64,000 nt of DNA from Hippasteria phrygiana (lineage: Eukaryota > Echinodermata > Asteroidea > Valvatida > Goniasteridae). Under the pieces are notes generated by a model. That model ran no database searches. It saw nothing but the letters and a program-made list of their open reading frames with translations, and was not told the DNA's origin. The position numbers and the translations under genes are program-made. Each line of letters opens with the position of its first letter. The stretch's first letter is position 1. The stretch covers positions 434,001-498,000 of the forward strand of contig JAZGUH010000087.1 in assembly GCA_037893225.1 (NCBI GenBank). The letters are read 5' to 3'. This document shows positions 54,701 to 64,000 of this stretch, in pieces.

Positions 54701-56066
54701 TCTGGCGCTACATGTTGCAATTATCGGCGGCTTCTTAGAGTTAACACTTGTGGAGAAAATTCAAACCTCGCAATGTTTATTTTCTTTCCGGCCAACATCT
54801 GTGTACATGTTACCGTCTATTTATTGCTCCATGCCTGTCAAATTCCCTGGGGTATGGACTTGCTTTACTCATTCATAATTGCATGAAATATCAACCAAAT
54901 ACAGTAATTTTGACATGTATGGATAGCTTAGATCTGGCGCTACATGTTGCAATGATCGGCGGCTTCCCAGAGTTAAAACTTGTGGAGAAAATTCAAACCT
55001 CGCAATGTTTATTTTCTTTCCGGCCAACATCTGTGTGCATATTACCTTCTATTTATTGCTCCATGCCTGTCAAATTCCCTGGGGTATGGACTTGCTTTAC
55101 TCATTCATAATTGCATGAAATATCAACCAAATACAGTAATTTTGACATGTATGTATAGCTTAGATCTGGCGCTACATGTTGCAATTATCGGCGGCTTCTT
55201 AGAGTTAACACTTGTGGAGAAAATTCAAACCTCGCAATGTTTATTTTCTTTCCGGCCAACATCTGTGTACATGTTACCGTCTATTTATTGCTCCATGCCT
55301 GTCAAATTCCCTGGGGTATGGACTTGCTTTACTCATTCATAATTGCATGAAATATCAACCAAATTCAGTAATTTTGACATGTATGGATAGCATAGATCTG
55401 GCGCTACATGTTGCAATTATCGGCGGCTTCTTAGAGTTAACACTTGTGGAGAAAATTCAAACCTCGCAATGTTTATTTTCTTTCCGGCCAACATCTGTGT
55501 ACATGTTACCGTCTATTTATTGCTCCATGCCTGTCAAATTCCCTGGGGTATGGACTTGCTTTACTCATTCATAATTGCATGAAATATCAACCAAATTCAG
55601 TAATTTTGACATGTATGGATAGCTTAGATCTGGCGCTACATGTTGCAATTATCGGCGGCTTCTTAGAGTTAAAACTTGTGGAGAAAATTCAAACCTCGCA
55701 ATGTTTATTTTCTTTCCGGCCAACATCTGTGTGCATATTACCTTCTATTTATTGCTCCATGCCTGTCAAATTCCCCAGGGTATGACTTGCTTTACTCATT
55801 CATAATTGCATGAAATATCAACCAAATTCAGTAATTTTGACATGTATGGATAGCTTAGATCTGGCGCTACATGTTGCAATCATCGGCGGCTTCCCAGAGT
55901 TAAAACGTGTGGAGAAAATTCAAACCTCGCAATGTTAATTTTCTTTCCGGCCAACATCTGTGTACATATTACCGTCTATTTATTGCTCCATGCATGTCAA
56001 ATTCCCTGGGGTATGGACTTGCTTTATTCATTCATAATTGCATGAAATATCAACCAAATGCAGTAT

Positions 56067-57790
56067 TTTTGACATGTATGGATAGCTTAGATCTGGCGCT
56101 ACATGTTGCAATTATCGGCGGCTTCTTAGAGTTAAAACTTGTGGAGAAAATTCAAACCTCGCAATGTTTATTTTCTTTCCGGCCAACATCTGTGTGCATA
56201 TTACCTTCTATTTATTGCTCCATGCCTGTCAAATTCCCCAGGGTATGACTTGCTTTACTCATTCATAATTGCATGAAATATCAACCAAATTCAGTAATTT
56301 TGACATGTATGGATAGCTTAGATCTGGCGCTACATGTTGCAATCATCGGCGGCTTCCCAGAGTTAAAACGTGTGGAGAAAATTCAAACCTCGCAATGTTA
56401 ATTTTCTTTCCGGCCAACATCTGTGTACATATTACCGTCTATTTATTGCTCCATGCATGTCAAATTCCCTGGGGTATGGACTTGCTTTATTCATTCATAA
56501 TTGCATGAAATATCAACCAAATGCAGTATTTTTGACATGTATGGATAGCTTAGATCTGGCGCTACATGTTGCAATTATCGGCGGCTTCTTAGAGTTAACA
56601 CTTGTGGAGAAAATTCAAACCTCGCAATGTTAATTTTCTTTCCGGCCAACATCTGTGTACATATTACCGTCTATTTATTGCTCCATGCATGTCAAATTCC
56701 CTGGGGTATGGACTTGCTTTATTCATTCATAATTGCATGAAATATCAACCAAATGCAGTATTTTTGACATGTATGGATAGCTTAGATCTGGCGCTACATG
56801 TTGCAATTATCGGCGGCTTCTTAGAGTTAACACTTGTGGAGAAAATTCAAACCTCGCAATGTTTATTTTCTTTCCGGCCAACATCTGTGTACATGTTACC
56901 GTCTATTTATTGCTCCATGCATGTCAAATTCCCTGGGGTATGGACTTGCTTTATTCATTCATAATTGCATGAAATATCAACCAAATACAGTAATTTTGAC
57001 ATGTATGGATAGCTTAGATCTGGCGCTACATGTTGCAATTATCGGCGGCTTCTTAGAGTTAAAACTTGTGGAGAAAATTCAAACCTCGCAATGTTTATTT
57101 TCTTTCCGGCCAACATCTGTGTGCATATTACCTTCTATTTATTGCTCCATGTCTGTCAAATTCCCCAGGGTATGACTTGCTTTACTCATTCATAATTGCA
57201 TGACATATCAACCAAATTCAGTAATTTTGACATGTATGGATAGCTTAGATCTGGCGCTACATGTTGCAATCATCGGCGGCTTCCCAGAGTTAAAACTTGT
57301 GGAGAAAATTCAAACCTCGCAATGTTAATTTTCTTTCCAGCCAACATCTGTGTACATGTTACCGTCTATTTATTGCTCCATGCATGTCAAATTCCCTGGG
57401 GTATGGACTTGCTTTATTCATTCATAATTGCATGAAATATTAACCAAATTCAGTAATTTTGACATGTATGGATAGCTTAGATCTGGCGCTACATGTTGCA
57501 ATTATCGGCGGCTTCTTAGAGTTAACACTTGTGGAGAAAATTCAAACCTCGCAATGTTTATTTTCTTTCCGGCCAACATCTGTGTACATGTTACCGTCTA
57601 TTTATTGCTCCATGCCTGTCAAATTCCCTGGGGTATGGACTTGCTTTACTCATTCATAATTGCATGAAATATCAACCAAATTCAGTAATTTTGACATGTA
57701 TGGATAGCTTAGATCTGGCGCTACATGTTGCAATCATCGGCGGCTTCCCAGAGTTAAAACTTGTGGAGAAAATTCAAACCTCGCAATGTT
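56067..57790. repeat. Segment matching 39839-41562 (offset 16228)
   Basis: Monomers at 56370, 56602, 56834 and 57529 correspond to 40142, 40374, 40606 and 41301. Shared rare changes are AAACGTGTGG, GCATGACAT (near 57200 and 40972) and AATATTAACC (near 57440 and 41212). Differences noticed are CATGTCTGTC near 57150 and CCAGCC near 57338, in a TTA monomer. Limits are approximate. The long offset shows sequence relatedness across the 5100-bp HOR. Confidence 0.75.
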
Positions 57791-59800
57791 AATTTTCTTT
57801 CCGGCCAACATCTGTGTACATGTTACCGTCTATTTATTGCTCCATGCATGTCAAATTCCCTGGGGTATGGACTTGCTTTATTCATTCATAATTGCATGAA
57901 ATATCAACCAAATTCAGTAATTTTGACATGTATGGATAGCTTAGATCTGGCGCTACATGTTGCAATTATCGGCGGCTTCCCAGAGTTAAAACTTGTGGAG
58001 AAAATTCAAACCTCGCAATGTTTATTTTCTTTCCAGCCAACATCTGTGTGCATATTACCGTCTATTTATTGCTCCATGCATGTCAAATTCCCTGGGGTAT
58101 GGACTTGCTTTACTCATTCATAATTGCATGAAATATCAACAAAATTCAGTAATTTTGACATGTATGGATAGCTTAGATCAGGCGCTACATGTTGCAATTA
58201 TCGGCGGCTTCTTAGAGTTAACACTTGTGGAGAAAATTCAAACCTCGCAATGTTTATTTTCTTTCCGGCCAACATCTGTGTACATGTTACCGTCTATTTA
58301 TTGCTCCATGCCTGTCAAATTCCCTGGGGTATGGACTTGCTTTACTCATTCATAATTGCATGAAATATCAACCAAATTCAGTAATTTTGACATGTATGGA
58401 TAGCTTAGATCTGGCGCTACATGTTGCAATTATCGGCGGCTTCTTAGAGTTAAAACTTGTGGAGAAAATTCAAACCTCGCAATGTTTATTTTCTTTCCGG
58501 CCAACATCTGTGTACATGTTACCGTCTATTTATTGCTCCATGCATGTCAAATTCCATGGGGTATGGACTTGCTTTACTCATTCATAATTGCATGAAATAT
58601 CAACCAAATTCAGTAATTTTGACATGTATGGATAGCTTAGATCTGGCGCTACATGTTGCAATTATCGGCGGCTTCTTAGAGTTAAAACTTGTGGAGAAAA
58701 TTCAAACCTCGCAATGTTTATTTTCTTTCCGGCCAACATCTGTGTGCATATTACCTTCTATTTATTGCTCCATGCCTGTCAAATTCCCCAGGGTATGACT
58801 TGCTTTACTCATTCATAATTGCATGAAATATCAACCAAATTCAGTAATTTTGACATGTATGGATAGCTTAGATCTGGCGCTACATGTTGCAATCATCGGC
58901 GGCTTCCCAGAGTTAAAACTTGTGGAGAAAATTCAAACCTCGCAATGTTAATTTTCTTTCCGGCCAACATCTGTGTACATATTACCGTCTATTTATTGCT
59001 CCATGCATGTCAAATTCCCTGGGGTATGGACTTGCTTTATTCATTCATAATTGCATGAAATATCAACCAAATGCAGTATTTTTGACATGTATGGATAGCT
59101 TAGATCTGGCGCTACATGTTGCAATTATCGGCGGCTTCTTAGAGTTAACACTTGTGGAGAAAATTCAAACCTCGCAATGTTTATTTTCTTTCCGGCCAAC
59201 ATCTGTGTACATGTTACCGTCTATTTATTGCTCCATGCCTGTCAAATTCCCTGGGGTATGGACTTGCTTTACTCATTCATAATTGCATGAAATATCAACC
59301 AAATACAGTAATTTTGACATGTATGGATAGCTTAGATCTGGCGCTACATGTTGCAATTATCGGCGGCTTCCCAGAGTTAAAACTTGTGGAGAAAATTCAA
59401 ACCTCGCAATGTTTATTTTCTTTCCGGCCAACATCTGTGTGCATATTACCTTCTATTTATTGCTCCATGCCTGTCAAATTCCCTGGGGTATGGACTTGCT
59501 TTACTCATTCATAATTGCATGAAATATCAACCAAATACAGTAATTTTGACATGTATGTATAGCTTAGATCTGGCGCTACATGTTGCAATTATCGGCGGCT
59601 TCTTAGAGTTAACACTTGTGGAGAAAATTCAAACCTCGCAATGTTTATTTTCTTTCCGGCCAACATCTGTGTACATGTTACCGTCTATTTATTGCTCCAT
59701 GCCTGTCAAATTCCCTGGGGTATGGACTTGCTTTACTCATTCATAATTGCATGAAATATCAACCAAATTCAGTAATTTTGACATGTATGGATAGCTTAGA
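57470..59800. repeat. Segment matching about 53066-55396 (offset 4404)
   Basis: Monomers at 57529, 57761, 57993, 58225, 58457, 58920, 59152 and 59384 correspond to 53125, 53357, 53589, 53821, 54053, 54516, 54748 and 54980. Differences noticed: AACAAAATTC near 58139 and GATCAGG at 58177-58183 (loss of the BglII motif), and CAATTATC at about 59358 where the 5100-bp copies have CAATGATC. Limits are approximate. It looks like a third, partial and slightly diverged copy of the 5100-bp unit with one monomer less at the end. Confidence 0.75.
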
Positions 59801-62800
59801 TCTGGCGCTACATGTTGCAATTATCGGCGGCTTCTTAGAGTTAAAACTTGTGGAGAAAATTCAAACCTCGCAATGTTTATTTTCTTTCCGGCCAACATCT
59901 GTGTGCATATTACCTTCTATTTATTGCTCCATGCCTGTCAAATTCCCCAGGGTATGACTTGCTTTACTCATTCATAATTGCATGAAATATCAACCAAATT
60001 CAGTAATTTTGACATGTATGGATAGCTTAGATCTGGCGCTACATGTTGCAATCATCGGCGGCTTCCCAGAGTTAAAACTTGTGGAGAAAATTCAAACCTC
60101 GCAATGTTAATTTTCTTTCCGGCCAACATCTGTGTACATATTACCGTCTATTTATTGCTCCATGCATGTCAAATTCCCTGGGGTATGGACTTGCTTTATT
60201 CATTCATAATTGCATGAAATATCAACCAAATGCAGTATTTTTGACATGTATGGATAGCTTAGATCTGGCGCTACATGTTGCAATTATCGGCGGCTTCTTA
60301 GAGTTAACACTTGTGGAGAAAATTCAAACCTCGCAATGTTTATTTTCTTTCCGGCCAACATCTGTGTACATGTTACCGTCTATTTATTGCTCCATGCCTG
60401 TCAAATTCCCTGGGGTATGGACTTGCTTTACTCATTCATAATTGCATGAAATATCAACCAAATACAGTAATTTTGACATGTATGGATAGCTTAGATCTGG
60501 CGCTACATGTTGCAATTATCGGCGGCTTCTTAGAGTTAAAACTTGTGGAGAAAATTCAAACCTCGCAATGTTTATTTTCTTTCCGGCCAACATCTGTGTG
60601 CATATTACCTTCTATTTATTGCTCCATGCCTGTCAAATTCCCTGGGGTATGGACTTGCTTTACTCATTCATAATTGCATGAAATATCAACCAAATGCAGT
60701 AATTTTGACATGTATGTATAGCTTAGATCTGGCGCTACATGTTGCAATTATCGGCGGCTTCCCAGAGTTAAAACTTGTGGAGAAAATTCAAACCTCGCAA
60801 TGTTTATTTTCTTTCCAGCCAACATCTGTGTGCATATTACCGTCTATTTATTGCTCCATGCCTGTCAAATTCCCTGGGGTATGGACTTGCTTTACTCATT
60901 TATAATTGCATGAAATATCAACCAAATTCAGTAATTTCGACATGTATGGATAGCTTAGATCTGGCGCTACATGTTGCAATCATCGGCGGCTTCCCAGAGT
61001 TAAAACTTGTGGAGAAAATTCAAACCTCGCAATGTTAATTTTCTTTCCGGCCAACATCTGTGTACATATTACCGTCTATTTATTGCTCCATGCATGTCAA
61101 ATTCCCTGGGGTATGGACTTGCTTTATTCATTCATAATTGCATGAAATATCAACCAAATGCAGTATTTTTGACATGTATGGATAGCTTAGATCTGGCGCT
61201 ACATGTTGCAATTATCGGCGGCTTCTTAGAGTTAACACTTGTGGAGAAAATTCAAACCTCGCAATGTTTATTTTCTTTCCGGCCAACATCTGTGTACATG
61301 TTACCGTCTATTTATTGCTCCATGCATGTCAAATTCCCTGGGGTATGGACTTGCTTTACTCATTCATAATTGCATGAAATATCAACCAAATACAGTAATT
61401 TTGACATGTATGGATAGCTTAGATCTGGCGCTACATGTTGCAATTATCGGCGGCTTCTTAGAGTTAAAACTTGTGGAGAAAATTCAAACCTCGCAATGTT
61501 TATTTTCTTTCCGGCCAACATCTGTGTGCATATTACCTTCTATTTATTGCTCCATGCCTGTCAAATTCCCCAGGGTATGACTTGCTTTACTCATTCATAA
61601 TTGCATGAAATATCAACCAAATTCAGTAATTTTGGCATGTATGGATAGCTTAGATCTGGCGCTACATGTTGCAATCATCGGCGGCTTCCCAGAGTTAAAA
61701 CTTGTGGAGAAAATTCAAACCTCGCAATGTTAATTTTCTTTCCGGCCAACATCTGTGTACATATTACCGTCTATTTATTGCTCCATGCATGTCAAATTCC
61801 CTGGGGTATGGACTTGCTTTATTCATTCATAATTGCATGAAATATCAACCAAATGCAGTATTTTTGACATGTATGGATAGCTTAGATCTGGCGCTACATG
61901 TTGCAATTATCGGCGGCTTCTTAGAGTTAACACTTGTGGAGAAAATTCAAACCTCGCAATGTTTATTTTCTTTCCGGCCAACATCTGTGTACATGTTACC
62001 GTCTATTTATTGCTCCATGCCTGTCAAATTCCCTGGGGTATGGACTTGCTTTACTCATTCATAATTGCATGAAATATCAACCAAATGCAGTAATTTTGAC
62101 ATGTATGTATAGCTTAGATCTGGCGCTACATGTTGCAATTATCGGCGGCTTCCCAGAGTTAAAACTTGTGGAGAAAATTCAAACCTCGCAATGTTTATTT
62201 TCTTTCCAGCCAACATCTGTGTGCATATTACCGTCTATTTATTGCTCCATGCATGTCAAATTCCCTGGGGTATGGACTTGCTTTACTCATTCATAATTGC
62301 ATGAAATATCAACCAAATTCAGTAATTTTGACATGTATGGATAGCTTAGATCTGGCGCTACATGTTGCAATTATCGGCGGCTTCTTAGAGTTAACACTTG
62401 TGGAGAAAATTCAAACCTCGCAATGTTTATTTTCTTTCCGGCCAACATCTGTGTACATGTTACCGTCTATTTATTGCTCCATGCCTGTCAAATTCCCTGG
62501 GGTATGGACTTGCTTTACTCATTCATAATTGCATGAAATATCAACCAAATTCAGTAATTTTGACATGTATGGATAGCTTAGATCTGGCGCTACATGTTGC
62601 AATTATCGGCGGCTTCTTAGAGTTAAAACTTGTGGAGAAAATTCAAACCTCGCAATGTTTATTTTCTTTCCGGCCAACATCTGTGTACATGTTACCGTCT
62701 ATTTATTGCTCCATGCATGTCAAATTCCATGGGGTATGGACTTGCTTTACTCATTCATAATTGCATGAAATATCAACCAAATTCAGTAATTTTGACATGT

Positions 62801-63775
62801 ATGGATAGCTTAGATCTGGCGCTACATGTTGCAATTATCGGCGGTTTCTTAGAGTTAAAACTTGTGGAGAAAATTCAAACCTCGCAATGTTTATTTTCTT
62901 TCCGGCCAACATCTGTGTGCATATTACCTTCTATTTATTGCTCCATGCCTGTCAAATTCCCCAGGGTATGACTTGCTTTACTCATTCATAATTGCATGAA
63001 ATATCAACCAAATTCAGTAATTTTGACATGTATGGATAGCTTAGATCTGGCGCTACATGTTGCAATCATCGGCGGCTTCCCAGAGTTAAAACTTGTGGAG
63101 AAAATTCAAACCTCGCAATGTTAATTTTCTTTCCGGCCAACATCTGTGTACATATTACCGTCTATTTATTGCTCCATGCATGTCAAATTCCCTGGGGTAT
63201 GGACTTGCTTTATTCATTCATAATTGCATGAAATATCAACCAAATGCAGTATTTTTGACATGTATGGATAGCTTAGATCTGGCGCTACATGTTGCAATTA
63301 TCGGCGGCTTCTTAGAGTTAACACTTGTGGAGAAAATTCAAACCTCGCAATGTTTATTTTCTTTCCGGCCAACATCTGTGTACATGTTACCGTCTATTTA
63401 TTGCTCCATGCCTGTCAAATTCCCTGGGGTATGGACTTGCTTTACTCATTCATAATTGCATGAAATATCAACCAAATACAGTAATTTTGACATGTATGGA
63501 TAGCTTAGATCTGGCGCTACATGTTGCAATTATCGGCGGCTTCTTAGAGTTAAAACTTGTGGAGAAAATTCAAACCTCGCAATGTTTATTTTCTTTCCGG
63601 CCAACATCTGTGTGCATATTACCTTCTATTTATTGCTCCATGCCTGTCAAATTCCCTGGGGTATGGACTTGCTTTACTCATTCATAATTGCATGAAATAT
63701 CAACCAAATGCAGTAATTTTGACATGTATGTATAGCTTAGATCTGGCGCTACATGTTGCAATTATCGGCGGCTTC
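59715..63775. repeat. Right-edge mosaic with 1159-bp and 3014-bp periods
   Basis: 58920-59847 resembles 60079-60906 at an offset of 1159 (5-mer with one D). About 59715-60761 matches 62729-63775 at an offset of 3014 (13-mer with two D), except for GGCGGTTTCTT near 62845. In between, 61702-62300 resembles 45011-45605, and 62398-62971 resembles 47561 and 48953 monomers. Private changes include ATTTATAATT near 60900 and TTTCGACATG near 60938. No single HOR explains this stretch. Confidence 0.7.
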
Positions 63776-63788
63776 TTAGAGTTAACAC

Positions 63789-64000
63789 TTGTGGAGAAAA
63801 TTCTAACCTCGCAATGTTTATTTTCTTTCCGGCCAACATCTGTGTACATGTTACCGTCTATTTATTGCTCCATGCCTGTCAAATTCCCTGGGGTATGGAC
63901 TTGCTTTACTCATTCATAATTGCATGAAATATCAACCAAATTCAGTAATTTTGACATGTATGGATAGCTTAGATCTGGCGCTACATGTTGCAATTATCGG
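63789..64000. repeat. Partial satellite monomer at right edge (positions 1-212)
   Basis: The first 212 bases of a monomer, cut by the window edge, so the array continues to the right. It has a private substitution in the otherwise invariant segment (TTCTAACCTC instead of TTCAAACCTC, near 63804). Confidence 0.95.

Larger units (their letters stand above)
45867..56598. repeat. HOR: 22-mer of 5100 bp, 2.1 copies with no difference found
   Basis: 45867-51498 matches 50967-56598 at an offset of 5100 (22 x 232 minus 4 D deletions). I compared the two copies line by line and found no mismatch over the 5632 bases. Limits: A at 45866 versus T at 50966, and A at 51499 versus C at 56599. Even the single rare allele CAATGATC is present in both (G at 49854 and 54954). 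Each copy contains Q monomers 1160 bases apart, CCATGGGG monomers and a run of A-D dimers of 463 bp. Confidence 0.9.
1..64000. repeat. Satellite DNA array, 232-bp monomer, head to tail, fills the window
   Basis: The element TTGTGGAGAAAA recurs every 232 bases (35, 267, 499, 731, 963 and so on to 63789), always on the + strand. From 35 to 63788 there are 63,754 bases. This equals 275 x 232 minus 48 single-base deletions plus two single-base insertions, so every base is accounted for by monomers. No inversion, mobile-element insertion, microsatellite expansion or unique spacer was seen. A composite monomer counted by hand has 88 G+C in 232 bases (38%). Monomers differ by a few substitutions at recurrent positions rather than by scattered private changes, as expected when an array is homogenised by unequal exchange and gene conversion. 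Known arrays of this kind form centromeric, pericentromeric or subtelomeric heterochromatin in eukaryotes; which of these applies here cannot be told. The family was not recognised. The array continues beyond both window edges. Confidence 0.98.

Noticed and set aside
35..63919. Open reading frames of 66-120 codons on the + strand in most monomers, giving near-identical peptides beginning MWRKFKPRN.
   Set aside because: Nearly all use TTG (or GTG) as start, overlap one another, and run across about one and a half monomers until the 3n+1 unit length or a variant makes a stop. The D deletion and the TTA allele change the frame or the ending freely, with no sign of protein-level constraint. They are by-products of the tandem repeat.
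1..64000. CRISPR array, because of the regular repetition.
   Set aside because: The repeats are contiguous with no variable spacers, the unit is 232 bp, and there are no cas genes.
1..64000. CENP-B box (TTCG-4-A-2-CGGG) as a centromere marker.
   Set aside because: The closest string is TTCGCCAGGG in some D monomers, which lacks the required CGGG spacing. No match on the other strand either.
1..64000. Ribosomal DNA, 5S genes or histone clusters as an explanation for a tandem array.
   Set aside because: The 232-bp unit has no recognisable 5S or other rRNA sequence and no conserved histone reading frame.
1..64000. Telomeric or subtelomeric simple repeats, or LTR ends inside the array.
   Set aside because: No TTAGGG-, TTTAGGG- or TTAGG-type runs, and no transposon terminal repeats or target duplications were seen.

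Overview
The whole 64,000-base window is one uninterrupted satellite DNA array. It consists of 275 complete head-to-tail monomers (35 to 63788) plus a 34-base tail of a monomer at the left edge and a 212-base head of a monomer at the right edge. All copies point the same way. I see no gene, RNA gene, transposon, CRISPR array or unique spacer anywhere. Monomers are 232 bp, except for 48 of 231 bp (one shared deletion) and two of 233 bp (one shared insertion). A hand count of one composite monomer gives about 38% G+C. Throughout, monomer position +1 is the first T of TTGTGG, as at base 35. This organisation is what is known from centromeric, pericentromeric or subtelomeric heterochromatin of eukaryotes. 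I do not recognise the satellite family and cannot name the organism from the sequence. || Monomers differ at about 18 mostly two-state positions (31, 58, 60, 62, 68, 88, 101/102, 109/110, 120, 121, 154, 160, 175, 181, 183, 207, 220/221, 230). Combinations of these define recurring classes: A (A at 31, so TTA; T at 121 and 160), B (G154, T175, CC at 220/221), C (T154, G175, TT at 220/221), D (the 231-bp deletion class), E (G at 58 with full length) and Q (CCAGCC instead of CCGGCC at 40-45). The order of classes gives nested higher-order repeats (HORs). || Layout: (1) about 0-10.2 kb is built on an A-B-B-C tetramer of 928 bp and a 10-mer of 2319 bp, with a 15-mer of 3479 bp linking it to 10.5-13.3 kb. 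(2) 10.2-16.5 kb holds two units of about 3.24 kb. (3) 16.5-34.6 kb holds three super-units of 6026, 6259 and about 5.8 kb, containing a D-spaced 3+4 heptamer. (4) 34.7-46.4 kb has a 14-mer of 3246 bp and a displaced 2.39-kb copy. (5) 45.9-56.6 kb is a 22-mer of 5100 bp in 2.1 copies with no difference found. (6) 56-64 kb is a mosaic of pieces of zones 4 and 5 plus short 5-mers. Some markers separate the left and right parts sharply, so the array looks like successive local amplifications. || No set of genes works together here. Open frames of up to 120 codons occur in most monomers but are by-products of the repeat. The points most worth a second look are the hierarchical growth of the repeat unit marked by five EagI-type sites, the positional split of D subtypes and Q monomers, the identical 5.1-kb duplication, and short conserved elements within the monomer.
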